In this document: piece by piece, positions 33,833-42,521 of the stretch
Layout: every line of letters starts with the position of its first letter
Position numbering within the stretch: the first letter of the stretch is position 1
DNA from: Chloracidobacterium sp.
GTDB lineage: Bacteria > Acidobacteriota > Blastocatellia > Pyrinomonadales > Pyrinomonadaceae
Reading direction: 5' to 3'
NCBI GenBank assembly: GCA_016716365.1
Contig: JADJWM010000009.1
Span: 62,001-126,000 of the forward strand
DNA: 64,000 bases
Notes under the pieces: generated by a model
What the model was told of the DNA's origin: nothing
Seen by the model: the letters and a program-made list of their open reading frames with translations, nothing else
The model's database searches: none
Translations under genes and position numbers: made by a program

Positions 33833-34510
33833 TTACGGCTTCGGGCTATTTTTCAGATCCTCTGCCGCGCACGCAACCACGCTTGCTTTCTTGATCCTCA
33901 CAGGCTTCTCCGGCTTTTCATCCGACGCAGGGGCCTTGTTGATCGCGTCCACCACTTCCATTCCTTTCGTTACTCGCCCAAACGCGGCGAATTTGCCGTC
34001 GAGGTGCGCGCCCGTGCCGACGAGGATGAAAAAGCTGGTCATTGCCGAATTCGCTTCATCGCCACGGGCCATGGAAAGGATTCCGCGTTCGTGAAGCACC
34101 CTGTTCGGCTCGTCGGGAAGCGTCCGGCGGGCCCGCATCCCGATCTCGTAAGTGACCGGCGTAGAACGCGTATAGAGATCGCCGCCCTGGATCACGAATC
34201 CCGGCACGACACGCCCGAACGTCGTGGTATCGAGAAGCCCCGTTGAGGCCAGATTTAGAAAATTCCTCACTGATTCCGGTGCGTGTTCGGGAAACATTTC
34301 CATCTCGATCACGCCAAGCTCGGTGTCGAACGTTACGCATTGACCGGCCATCGTTTTCGCGTCCGCCTTGTCAAATGGTTCGAACTTGACGGCAGCCGCA
34401 GCAGGCCGGTTGTTCGCCTTTGCGGGTTCCTTTGGCTCGGGCTGCTGGCCTGCGACTGCGGACGCGGCAATCAGAAACAGGCCAGCGACATAAAGGGTTC
34501 TAGACTTCAT
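33833..34510 (-). CDS. exported cyclophilin-type peptidyl-prolyl cis-trans isomerase
   Basis: A 225-residue secreted or periplasmic isomerase. The signal peptide covers about residues 1-21 (LFLIAASAVAGQQ). A short Lys/Ala/Pro-rich linker follows, and then the cyclophilin domain: LGVIEMEMFPEHAPESVRNF, FGRVVPGFVIQGGDLY, with Arg and Gln of the active site, MARGDEANSAMTSFFILVG and DGKFAAFGRVTKGMEVVDAI. The C-terminal KKASVVACA is usual. It is the second cyclophilin of the window and is intact. Confidence 0.94.
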   Translation of the reverse strand: MKSRTLYVAGLFLIAASAVAGQQPEPKEPAKANNRPAAAAVKFEPFDKADAKTMAGQCVTFDTELGVIEMEMFPEHAPESVRNFLNLASTGLLDTTTFGRVVPGFVIQGGDLYTRSTPVTYEIGMRARRTLPDEPNRVLHERGILSMARGDEANSAMTSFFILVGTGAHLDGKFAAFGRVTKGMEVVDAINKAPASDEKPEKPVRIKKASVVACAAEDLKNSPKP

Positions 34511-34644
34511 TGTTTTTCAATTCTCAGAAAAAAGCGGTTCTCTGTAAAGGGTAAACGGCGAACATACTTCGACTCATCCATGTTAATATTGTGCCCAGAC
34601 CAATACAGACCGGGCCCGATCCAAGACACTTCGACGGAGTTTCT

Positions 34645-36333
34645 ATGAAACGCACATTTCTGATCACATTTTCGATCTTTCTACTCTTTTCGGCTGCATT
34701 CGGCCAGCGTGAATTAGGCGTTCGCCCAACCGAAACCGGAGGGCCGCTGCTGCCGGAACAGGCAGCGTTCGACGTCCAGTCTTATGACGTCGCGTTGAAG
34801 GTCGATCCGAAGTCTAAAACGATCTCGGGCACTACCGTGATGATCGCAAAGGTTGTCAATGCGACGGACACGATCCTGCTTCATCTAGATACGCCGTACA
34901 AGGTCGACCGTATCTATACGCAGAGTGCCGACGTTCAACAGGGCCTACGCTACGAGCACACCGACGGCAAGCTTCGCATCACCTTTCGGGAAAAGAAAAA
35001 GCCCGGCGAGACCTTCGAGACGATAATCACTTATTTCGGCACCCCGCGTGTTGCTCCGCGGCCGCCGTGGATAGGCGGCATCATTTGGGCAAAGACCCCG
35101 AGCGGGGCCGATTGGATCTCTGTCGCGATGCAGAACGACGGGGCCGACCTGTTGTTTCCCGTCAAGGATCACCCGTCGGACAAGCCGGAATCGGCGACCA
35201 TGCGGATCACCGTTCCCGACCCGCTGGTGGCAGCCGGGCCAGGCAGACTTGTCGAGACCATCAAGAACAAGGACGGCACCTCGACCTATGTCTGGCGAAT
35301 GAGCAATCCGATCCCGAACTACTCGATCCTTTTCGACGCCGCCCCTTACCGCGTGATCAGAGACAGCGTTAAGAGCATCACCGGCGAGACCATCCCCATC
35401 GAGTTTTACATCCTGCCGGAAAGCTATGAGAACGGAGCTAAACTGATCGAAGAAACCAAGAAATACAACGCGTTTTACGAGAAGTATCTCGGGCCGTTCC
35501 CGTTTAGGTCCGAGAAGCTCGGGATCGTCGAGACCCCGCATCTGGGGATGGAACATTCGACGCATCTGGCTTATGGAAACAAGTTCCAGTACAACGAACA
35601 CGGTTATGATTGGCTCCAGCTTCACGAATTCGGCCATGAATGGTGGTCGAATCTGGTAACGGCCCGCGACTGGAAGGACTTCTGGATCCACGAAGGTTTC
35701 CAGTCCTTTATGGACACGCTCTATTTAGAGCATCTTGGCAAGAAGGACGCCTATTTTGAATCGATGCGGCAACGGGCATCGCGTACGAGAAACATGCAGC
35801 CGGTCGCTCCCCGCGGGGCAAAATTCTCATACGAGGTCTATCTCGCCGGTCCGGATTACGTAAACAGCGACGGCGATATCTACGGCAAGGGCGCCGTGGT
35901 CCTGCACACGCTGCGTTATTTGATCGGCGACGACGCGTTCTTCCGCGCACTTCGGCGGATGGCGTACCCGACGCCGGCAATGGAAAAGAGAACGGACGGC
36001 AGCCAAACACGCCTGGTCGATACCGAGGATTTCAGGAAGATCGCCGAACAGGAATCCAAAATGGACCTCGGCTGGTTCTTCGAGGTTTATCTCCGCCAGC
36101 CGAAGCTTCCGAAACTAAATGTCCGGAACGAGATCGTTTCGGGCGGGAGCGAAACCCCGCAAAAACAGATATTTGAGTGGGAGGTGCCGAACGATCTGCC
36201 GTTCCCGATGCCGGTCGAGGTCGAGGTCGATGGCAAGATCCAACGGGTTGAAATGAAGAATGGAAAGGGCTCGATCAGTTTTTACAAAACACCGGTGATC
36301 GACCCGAAAGGCTGGATACTCCGTGCAAAGTAA
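34645..36333 (+). CDS. secreted M1 family metallopeptidase
   Basis: A 562-residue zinc aminopeptidase-like enzyme with a signal peptide ending AAFGQR. The zinc site is HEFGHEWW (His327, His331), with the third ligand Glu in IHEGFQSF. The usual GAMEN exopeptidase motif reads HLGMEH, so recognition of the free N terminus may differ. The beta-sheet N-terminal domain (about residues 30-230) is normal, while the C-terminal helical domain of large M1 enzymes is missing, as in other short bacterial members. The start is set by the signal peptide. The serine hydrolase gene follows three bases after the stop. Confidence 0.93.
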   Translation: MKRTFLITFSIFLLFSAAFGQRELGVRPTETGGPLLPEQAAFDVQSYDVALKVDPKSKTISGTTVMIAKVVNATDTILLHLDTPYKVDRIYTQSADVQQGLRYEHTDGKLRITFREKKKPGETFETIITYFGTPRVAPRPPWIGGIIWAKTPSGADWISVAMQNDGADLLFPVKDHPSDKPESATMRITVPDPLVAAGPGRLVETIKNKDGTSTYVWRMSNPIPNYSILFDAAPYRVIRDSVKSITGETIPIEFYILPESYENGAKLIEETKKYNAFYEKYLGPFPFRSEKLGIVETPHLGMEHSTHLAYGNKFQYNEHGYDWLQLHEFGHEWWSNLVTARDWKDFWIHEGFQSFMDTLYLEHLGKKDAYFESMRQRASRTRNMQPVAPRGAKFSYEVYLAGPDYVNSDGDIYGKGAVVLHTLRYLIGDDAFFRALRRMAYPTPAMEKRTDGSQTRLVDTEDFRKIAEQESKMDLGWFFEVYLRQPKLPKLNVRNEIVSGGSETPQKQIFEWEVPNDLPFPMPVEVEVDGKIQRVEMKNGKGSISFYKTPVIDPKGWILRAK

Positions 36334-36336
36334 ATT

Positions 36337-37872
36337 ATGAAAAGGTATTTGGTTTTATTCTCACTTTTCGTCGTCCTTTCGCTGTCGGCGGCGGGACAAA
36401 CGCTGGATGAAAAGATCCGCGAGATCGATAGCTACGCTGCGACCGTTGCCGAAACGTGGAAAGGGCCGGGAATGGCGATCGCGATCGTCAAGGACGACCG
36501 TGTCGTGTTTGCTAAGGGTTACGGCTCACGAGAACTCGGCAAGGCCGAACCGATCAACCCCGATACGGTGTTCGCGATCGCGTCCAATTCAAAGGCCTTT
36601 ACGACCGCTGCACTCGCGATCCTAGTCGATGAGAAGAAGCTATCGTGGGACGACAAGGTGTCGAAATACCTTCCGGACTTCAAGCTCTACGATCCCTGGG
36701 TGACCAGCGAGTTGACCGTCCGCGACCTTGTGACGCACCGCGTCGGGCTGGACACGTTCAGCGGCGACCTTCTCTGGTACGAGGCCAATTTCACGCCGGA
36801 CGAGATCCTATCGCGGATCCGCTACCTCAAGCCCGTCTCGAGCTTCCGCACGCGTTACGGCTATCAGAACCTGATGTTCATCGCCGCCGGAAAGGTCATC
36901 GAAAAGGCTTCGGGCAAGACCTGGTGCGGCTTTATCACGGAGCGGATCCTGCAGCCGCTCGGGATGAACCGCACATCGTGCAGCATCAAGGACCTGCCCG
37001 ACAATGCGGCCATGCCGCACAATGAATCGGGCGGTACGCTCCGCGTACTCCACCGCGGGAATGTTGACAGCGGCTATTCGGCCGCGGCCTTGAATTCGTC
37101 GGTCAACGACCTTTCAAAGTGGGTCCGGACACAGCTCGGCAAAGGAAAATTCGAAGGCAAGCAGATCTTCAGCGAGGCCGTCGCTTGGCAGATGCACCAG
37201 CCCTATCTTGCCCAGCAGGTCAGCGAGCAGGCGTGGCGGGGAAACCCGACCCGGCATTTTTCGGGCGTGGCGATGGGATGGTTCGTCTATGACTATCACG
37301 GCCGCAAGGTGATAAATCACAGCGGCGGGCTGGACGGGATGCTTTCTTACACGGTGCTCATCCCGGAGGAGAATACCGGATTCGTAGTGCTTTCTAATTC
37401 GGAGTATCCCGCCTTCGCGGTAATGATGAGCAAGATCCGCGATGTTATGGTTAACGCGCCGAAACGCGATTGGAATGCCGAGGCCGTACAGCAGGCAAAC
37501 GCAAGGAAAACCGCGGCCGCCGAACAGATCAGTAAGGATGATGCCGCCCGGGCTGCCAATAAGAAACCGACGCTTACACTATCGGAATATGCCGGTACGT
37601 ACAGCGACGACCTCTACGGTGCGATCAACATCGCGGAAGAGTCCGGCCGGCTTGTGATGCGTTTCTCGCGGTCGCCCAATTTCGTGGCGGATCTCGAGCA
37701 TTGGCACTACGACACATTCCTGATCAAGTGGCGGCCTTCGGTGGCGTATAACTTCCCTCGCGGGTGGGTGACGTTCACGATCGGCCGAGACGGGAAGACC
37801 GACGAGATGAAGATAGACCAGCCGAACAATGATTTCTGGTTCTACGAACTTTCGCCAAAACGTGTCAGATAG
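36337..37872 (+). CDS. secreted serine hydrolase, beta-lactamase class C fold, with DUF3471 domain
   Basis: A 511-residue exported hydrolase (signal peptide ending SAAGQT). The class C catalytic residues are present: S83-N-S-K86, Tyr in YGYQNLM and the HSGG box in VINHSGGLDG. The C-terminal 100 residues (LTLSEYAGTYSDDLYGAINI) match DUF3471. Such enzymes act as esterases or D-aminopeptidases more often than as beta-lactamases. It is co-transcribed with the M1 peptidase, which suggests a joint role in peptide breakdown outside the cytoplasm. Confidence 0.93.
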   Translation: MKRYLVLFSLFVVLSLSAAGQTLDEKIREIDSYAATVAETWKGPGMAIAIVKDDRVVFAKGYGSRELGKAEPINPDTVFAIASNSKAFTTAALAILVDEKKLSWDDKVSKYLPDFKLYDPWVTSELTVRDLVTHRVGLDTFSGDLLWYEANFTPDEILSRIRYLKPVSSFRTRYGYQNLMFIAAGKVIEKASGKTWCGFITERILQPLGMNRTSCSIKDLPDNAAMPHNESGGTLRVLHRGNVDSGYSAAALNSSVNDLSKWVRTQLGKGKFEGKQIFSEAVAWQMHQPYLAQQVSEQAWRGNPTRHFSGVAMGWFVYDYHGRKVINHSGGLDGMLSYTVLIPEENTGFVVLSNSEYPAFAVMMSKIRDVMVNAPKRDWNAEAVQQANARKTAAAEQISKDDAARAANKKPTLTLSEYAGTYSDDLYGAINIAEESGRLVMRFSRSPNFVADLEHWHYDTFLIKWRPSVAYNFPRGWVTFTIGRDGKTDEMKIDQPNNDFWFYELSPKRVR

Positions 37873-37971
37873 CCCCGCGATTCTCGACATTTTCGCTTGT
37901 GTTATGACAGAATCTTTGTTTGCCCCGAATTTTAGCGAATAGTTGGACCATCAGGAGAACGTTTTTCACAC

Positions 37972-38241
37972 ATGTCAGATGAAGCAGTAAAGGCGGCGGA
38001 AGAGACCGCGGCCGAAGCAGCAAAACCGACGATCACGATCGCCGAAAAAGAATCGCCCGCCGAGGAAAAGGCCGAGGCCGCCCCGGAACCGTCGCCCGAC
38101 GAGGTGCATTACCAGGCCGTCGAAAAGGACGGAGTCGTAACGGCCATATGGGAAATGCAGGGCCAAAAGCACCTGCGTACCATCGATCCCCGGTCGAACG
38201 AAGGCAAGCAGATCCTCGCCCTGTTCGAGACGGCTGCGTAA
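37972..38241 (+). CDS. small acidic protein of unknown function
   Basis: An 89-residue protein. The first half is disordered and rich in Ala and Glu (EETAAEAAKPTITIAEKE), and the second half is a short folded part with GVVTAIWEMQGQKHLRTIDP. No family is recognised. A terminator-like hairpin follows immediately, which supports a real, separately ended transcript. Confidence 0.65.
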   Translation: MSDEAVKAAEETAAEAAKPTITIAEKESPAEEKAEAAPEPSPDEVHYQAVEKDGVVTAIWEMQGQKHLRTIDPRSNEGKQILALFETAA

Positions 38242-38262
38242 GAAAGGTTTCGCCGAATATCG

Positions 38263-38306
38263 ACACGAGATTGCACGGAGAGTTATCCGTGCGGTTTCGT
38301 GTTTTT
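38263..38306 (+). terminator. rho-independent terminator
   Basis: ACACGA (38263-38268) pairs with TCGTGT (38297-38302), enclosing GCACGGA (38273-38279) paired with TCCGTGC (38286-38292). TTTT follows. It lies between the small acidic gene and the convergent pabC-like gene. Confidence 0.7.
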
Positions 38307-38314
38307 GTGTGTCC

Positions 38315-39073
38315 TTACGCCGGTAGGGGAAACAGATCGAGTATCTCGTGTTGCCGTTTGCCCAGCGGCCTGCCCTCGAAAGCGGCTGCCTGTACGATAC
38401 CCAGTCCGGCCGACGTGAGGAATATTTCATCCGCCTCCTGTAGGGCGTCGATGCCAGCTTCGACCTCTTCACACTCGAGATTTTCGAGGATATGTTCGCG
38501 CGTCGTGCCCGCAAGACATCCGGTTTGCAGGCTCGACGTGAATAGCATTTCGCCATTTAACCAAAACAAATTCGCCATGCATGCCGAAGCGATCTCGCCG
38601 CGTTCGTTCAGCCTGATCGCTTCGTCGAAACCACGATCCTTCGCCTCGTCTAAAGACAAGATCGGTTCGAGATAATTGCAGGACTTAATTCCGACGAGCG
38701 GCGAGGTCCTATTCACAAGGTGCGGTGAGATCGCGAGGGTTAAATTAATAGGAACCGGCCGAGGTTCGGCGGCCAATATCGAAAGCGAGGTTTTGCCCCC
38801 ACCACCGCCGGGCCACAAATCGGCCGCCGAGCCGTCAGCGAAGGTCACCCGTGCACGGCCTGACGTCAACCCGCTTCGGTCTATCGCTTCGGCTAATGCT
38901 CGATATACACTCGCTTCGTCGTGCTCCGAAACGTCGATCCCGAGCTTCGCGGCATCACGCATTAAACGCCGCCAATGCTTGTCCCAAAGCAGCGGCTCGC
39001 CGCCGGCGAATGCGGCCGTCGTAAAAACGCCGGACCCGTACAACATTGCATTTGAATTTGTGTTGAGTGACAC
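38315..39073 (-). CDS. class IV aminotransferase, PabC-like (4-amino-4-deoxychorismate lyase type)
   Basis: A 252-residue PLP enzyme of the PabC/branched-chain transaminase fold. The PLP Lys is in LVGIKSCNYL, and the conserved Glu is in ERGEIASACMANLFWL; EIFLTSAGLGIVQ is the usual TSA signature. The N terminus begins just before MLYGSGVFTT and is shorter than normal, because the first strand of the fold is missing; the start codon is GTG. By size and sequence it is closest to aminodeoxychorismate lyase of folate synthesis, but D-amino-acid or branched-chain transaminase activity cannot be excluded. It follows the alpha/beta hydrolase by 52 bases. Confidence 0.85.
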   Translation of the reverse strand: MSLNTNSNAMLYGSGVFTTAAFAGGEPLLWDKHWRRLMRDAAKLGIDVSEHDEASVYRALAEAIDRSGLTSGRARVTFADGSAADLWPGGGGGKTSLSILAAEPRPVPINLTLAISPHLVNRTSPLVGIKSCNYLEPILSLDEAKDRGFDEAIRLNERGEIASACMANLFWLNGEMLFTSSLQTGCLAGTTREHILENLECEEVEAGIDALQEADEIFLTSAGLGIVQAAAFEGRPLGKRQHEILDLFPLPA

Positions 39074-39125
39074 CAGGAAAGACCGAGGCCAATTGGGCCA
39101 TCACATTAATTCGCGATCCGCCGGC

Positions 39126-40133
39126 TCATCGCGGTTTCGCGATCCGCATACCTTGGGCCCTGCGTTCGCTGATGCGGCCTTTCCTATCGCGGCAGAATTC
39201 TGCTACGAGTTCGGCGACCATCTCGCTTTTTTCTTCTGCCGGGACATGGCCGCAGTTCTTCAGGACGACGAAGCGTGAATGGAGGATCGAATCGTGCAGC
39301 TTGTAGCCATTGTTTATGCCCACGACCTGATCCTCTTCTCCCCAGATGATCAGCGTCGGCTGGTTGATCAGGTGGGCGTCCTGCTCGATGCGGTTTGCGT
39401 CCCAAGCACGCGAGGTCGCCAGCACCGAGTGATGAGCATCGGCCGCCGAAAGGGGGCGACGGACGTTGGCGATCCGCGACTGCGTGATAAGGTGCCGGCT
39501 TGAGCGGGACAGGGTCTTTTTCATCCGATGCCGAAGCATCGCCCGCGAATCGACAAGGAACGGCGTTATCACCTCGCCCACACCCGGGATCGAAGCCAGC
39601 CGCAGGATCGGGTGCCGAAGCACCTCGTCGTTGATCACGGCGTCGATAAGTACCAGCTTTTCAACATATTCCGGGTAATCCAGGCAGATCGTCGCAGCAA
39701 CTGCACCACCATAAGAACTGCCAACGAGCGTCGCGCGCCCGATGCCGAGCCGGTTCATGAACCGGGAGACCATCCGGGCCTGCGACTGGATCGAATAGTC
39801 GAACCATCGCGGCTTTTCGGAATAACCGAAGCCGACCAGGTCGACGGCGATGACGTGGAAGCCGGCGTCGGCCAGCAGCGGCGCCACCTTATGCCAAACG
39901 AAGAGCGACGCCGTGTAGCCGTGTATCAGCACCAGCGTCGGAGCCGTGCGGTCGCCGAACTCCTGAAAATGCAGCCGGGCCCCTTCGACGTTGATAAAAT
40001 TCGAACGGTCTGAATGAGGAACCAGTTCGTAAACCTCGTCCCAAACCACGGTCCGCGGCCGTGTGAGCATCTTTACGCCCACGCCGACGGCCACGCCTCC
40101 TGCAAACGCGATCGCAATATTACTTTTCTTCAT
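39126..40133 (-). CDS. alpha/beta hydrolase with N-terminal membrane anchor
   Basis: A 335-residue hydrolase. The N-terminal hydrophobic segment (about residues 5-22, Gly/Val-rich) may anchor it to the membrane. The core shows VLIHGYTASLFVWHKV, nucleophile elbow GSSYGG with Ser140, Asp in WGEEDQVVGI and His in NCGHVPAEE. It belongs to the broad epoxide-hydrolase/haloperoxidase-like group. The substrate is unknown. It lies between truB and the pabC-like gene on the same strand. Confidence 0.9.
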   Translation of the reverse strand: MKKSNIAIAFAGGVAVGVGVKMLTRPRTVVWDEVYELVPHSDRSNFINVEGARLHFQEFGDRTAPTLVLIHGYTASLFVWHKVAPLLADAGFHVIAVDLVGFGYSEKPRWFDYSIQSQARMVSRFMNRLGIGRATLVGSSYGGAVAATICLDYPEYVEKLVLIDAVINDEVLRHPILRLASIPGVGEVITPFLVDSRAMLRHRMKKTLSRSSRHLITQSRIANVRRPLSAADAHHSVLATSRAWDANRIEQDAHLINQPTLIIWGEEDQVVGINNGYKLHDSILHSRFVVLKNCGHVPAEEKSEMVAELVAEFCRDRKGRISERRAQGMRIAKPR

Positions 40134-40190
40134 CGGGGTAGTTCCGGGCAGCGGTCGGCTAACGCGCCGCCGTGCCCTTAATAGATGATT

Positions 40191-41093
40191 TTAACCCAAA
40201 ACTACGACCGGCCGGACGCTATTTTCGTCCGCCGCAAACTCGCCGACCGCGATCAGCGTCTCATCGCCGTCGGTCATTCGAACGAGCGTCCCGTCCGCAA
40301 GATCGAGCCCGGCAATGCGAGACGACAAACCGTTCTTTGTCTTTACGGCCCTGTCTTCGCTCAATTCGACCTCCGGCAAATGGCCGAGAGCGTCGTTCAT
40401 CGAAACGAGCCGCCCGAGGCGATCATCCATCGCCTCAAGCTCGTCCAGTGTCACCGCGTCCTCGATTCTGAACTTCCCCGCTCGGGTCCTGCGAAGTTCG
40501 GTGAGATGTGCTCCCAACCCGGCCGCTTTTCCGATGTCCTCTGCCAGGGTGCGGATGTAGGTCCCCGCTGAACACGCGACCCGAACGCGGATCGCGGACC
40601 GCGGACTATGGTCATCGTTGATCAGCTCGATTTTGCGGATCGATACCGGCACCGCCTTCCGCTCGACCTCCTCGCCGGCCCGGGCGAGTTCGTAAAGCTT
40701 CCGGCCGTCCACCTTCTTTGCCGAATACATCGGCGGCACCTGCATCGAGTCTCCCCTAAACTGCGCGAAGATCTCGTTCCAGTCGATCTCGGAGACTTTC
40801 CTTTCTAACTCCTCAGTCTGCAGTCCGCATCCCGCGATCACCTGTCCCGTCAGGTCGCCCGTTTCGGTCTCTGAGCCGAACTGGACCCTTGCCTCGTACT
40901 CTTTTTCGTCCTTGTCAAGAAATCGTGCAAGCCGCGTAGCCCGGCCAATCAGGATGACCATCACGCCGGTGGCAAACGGGTCCAGCGTCCCGGTGTGGCC
41001 GACCCTTTTTATCCGCAGGATCCGCCGCACGCGGTTCACCACATCGTGTGAGGTAATGCCCTCAGGCTTGTCGATTACGAGAATGCCGTCCAT
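40191..41093 (-). CDS. truB: tRNA pseudouridine(55) synthase TruB
   Basis: TruB makes pseudouridine 55 in the T-loop of tRNA. The 300-residue protein has the catalytic Asp in GHTGTLDPFATGV, the opening GILVIDKPEGITSHDVVNRV, QVPPMYSAKKVDGRKLYELA and VACSAGTYIRTLAEDIG, all in the usual order. A PUA-like C-terminal part follows. The length is normal. It is divergent from recX, only about 26 bases apart, so the two share a promoter region. The common rbfA-truB arrangement is not seen. Confidence 0.97.
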   Translation of the reverse strand: MDGILVIDKPEGITSHDVVNRVRRILRIKRVGHTGTLDPFATGVMVILIGRATRLARFLDKDEKEYEARVQFGSETETGDLTGQVIAGCGLQTEELERKVSEIDWNEIFAQFRGDSMQVPPMYSAKKVDGRKLYELARAGEEVERKAVPVSIRKIELINDDHSPRSAIRVRVACSAGTYIRTLAEDIGKAAGLGAHLTELRRTRAGKFRIEDAVTLDELEAMDDRLGRLVSMNDALGHLPEVELSEDRAVKTKNGLSSRIAGLDLADGTLVRMTDGDETLIAVGEFAADENSVRPVVVLG

Positions 41094-41119
41094 TGCCTTA
41101 CTATCTTACCGATTGGGCA

Positions 41120-41659
41120 ATGTGGCGGAAAAGGCACGATACGAATGATGAACGGGAACGGATCGTCGCCGATCCTGTGAAAGCTAGGGACCGGACGATG
41201 AACCGTGCGGTCAAACTCCTCGCGGCCAAACCGCGCTCGGTCGGCGAACTGCGGGCCCGCCTGCTTGAAAAGCTTTGGACCGATGCGGCCATCGTCGATG
41301 CCGTGATCGAGAAACTAAAGGAATACGGCTACCTCGACGACCAGAAATTTGCCGGCGACCTCGCCCTTTCGAAATTGCGGCGAAAACCACAAGGGAGGCG
41401 GCGGCTCAAACAGGCCCTTTCAAATAAGGGGTTGGGATCCGACGATATTCAAGACGCTGTTGACGCCGCCTTTGAGAAAATGCCCGAATCGGACTTGATC
41501 GAGGCGGCGATCGACAAACGCATCGCTGTAAAAGGCCGCCCCGAAAGCCGCGAGGAAATGCGGCGTTTCCTCGACCATCTCCTTCGCCTCGGTTTTGACT
41601 ACGAGCATATTCGGGCCCGAATGGACCATATCAGAAAAGGTGATCGCGAATCGATATGA
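41120..41659 (+). CDS. recX: RecX family regulatory protein
   Basis: RecX inhibits RecA filaments. The three-helix repeats are visible: RAVKLLAAKPRSVGELRARL, DAVIEKLKEYGYLDDQKFAG and SKLRRKPQGRRRLKQALSNK, with the typical YLDD. The ATG at 41120 gives 179 residues; a TTG at 41093 and an ATG at 41198 are possible alternatives, and the last has the best upstream purine run. No recA gene is near. Its stop overlaps the next gene by ATGA. Confidence 0.9.
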   Translation: MWRKRHDTNDERERIVADPVKARDRTMNRAVKLLAAKPRSVGELRARLLEKLWTDAAIVDAVIEKLKEYGYLDDQKFAGDLALSKLRRKPQGRRRLKQALSNKGLGSDDIQDAVDAAFEKMPESDLIEAAIDKRIAVKGRPESREEMRRFLDHLLRLGFDYEHIRARMDHIRKGDRESI

Positions 41660-42018
41660 ACTTCAGTTACGACGGCAGGACCTTCAGGCCAGTTGAGAAT
41701 TCAGCTTCAGGCAACGTCAGCGGCGGGACCACTTTCTATTATCATCAATCCGGCGACATCGTTTGGGCGGAATATGGCGGCGGCGGGGTAAGGTTTGGCC
41801 AACTGATCGGCATTTGCGATACCGAGGGACGATTGCAGGCCCGGTATCAGCACGTCAACGACAATGGCGAGCTGTTAACAGGGATATGCAGGTCGGCCCC
41901 CGAACTTCTGCCCGACGGCAGGATGCGGGTCCGTGAAAGCTGGCGGTGGACTTCCGGCGACCATTCTTCCGGCGAATCGGTCATCGAAGAGTTTAGGGCG
42001 GATCAAGCGCGGCCTTGA
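41656..42018 (+). CDS. conserved small protein (family often mislabelled N-acetylglutamate synthase)
   Basis: A 120-residue beta-rich protein. It matches a widespread small family, with YDGRTFRPVENSASGNVSGG, FYYHQSGDIVWAEYGGGGVR and RVRESWRWTSGDHSSGESVI. Databases often carry the name N-acetylglutamate synthase for it, but there is no acetyltransferase motif and the function is unknown. It starts within the recX stop (ATGA), so it is translationally coupled to recX. It overlaps the end of the convergent exported-protein gene by 26 bases. Confidence 0.8.
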   Translation: MNFSYDGRTFRPVENSASGNVSGGTTFYYHQSGDIVWAEYGGGGVRFGQLIGICDTEGRLQARYQHVNDNGELLTGICRSAPELLPDGRMRVRESWRWTSGDHSSGESVIEEFRADQARP

Positions 42019-42505
42019 GCTTTTCGGACAGATCCAGCATAGCCTCTTCGGCCGCCCTGAAATCCGACGACGCCTTCGTCAGCGTCTTCTTATCCTCGAT
42101 CACCCTGATCGCGGTCCCGCCGGCGTAATAGACCCGAGTTTCAATGACCTTAACTACCTTTGGCGGCGGATCGGCAGCTACGTGGGTGTCGTATCTCTCT
42201 AGCCGCTGGAAGGCAAATATCAGCTCCTCGCCGGAATAGAAAAGCTCCGCAGTGGCGCGAAAAGTTTCCCCGTACATCTTTCCGACGATCTTCTTGAGGC
42301 CTTTCCCGGAAAGGAAGTAGGTAGCGGCGGTGCCCTCAAGCGAGATGCCTTCGACTGACCGCTCGACCTTTCGGTATGATCGGGCGTTTCGGTTGATCAG
42401 ATTCACCTCGGCCCGGATCGCGGCGATGCTCCCGTCGGCCTGGGCGAAGCTGCCCGGCGCAACGAATGCCGACATCATCAGCGCGCATAGGGTCAGGATT
42501 CTCAT
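41993..42505 (-). CDS. exported protein of unknown function
   Basis: A 170-residue protein with a signal peptide (CALMMSAFVAPGSFAQADG, residues 6-24). The mature part is mixed alpha/beta with SVEGISLEGTAATYFLSGKG and YGETFRATAELFYSGEELIF; it looks like a small lipocalin-like or cystatin-like sandwich, but I recognise no family. It begins just downstream of the pseudokinase gene on the same strand (16 bases). Confidence 0.72.
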   Translation of the reverse strand: MRILTLCALMMSAFVAPGSFAQADGSIAAIRAEVNLINRNARSYRKVERSVEGISLEGTAATYFLSGKGLKKIVGKMYGETFRATAELFYSGEELIFAFQRLERYDTHVAADPPPKVVKVIETRVYYAGGTAIRVIEDKKTLTKASSDFRAAEEAMLDLSEKLKAALDPP

Positions 42506-42521
42506 ATCTACTGCTCCCGCA

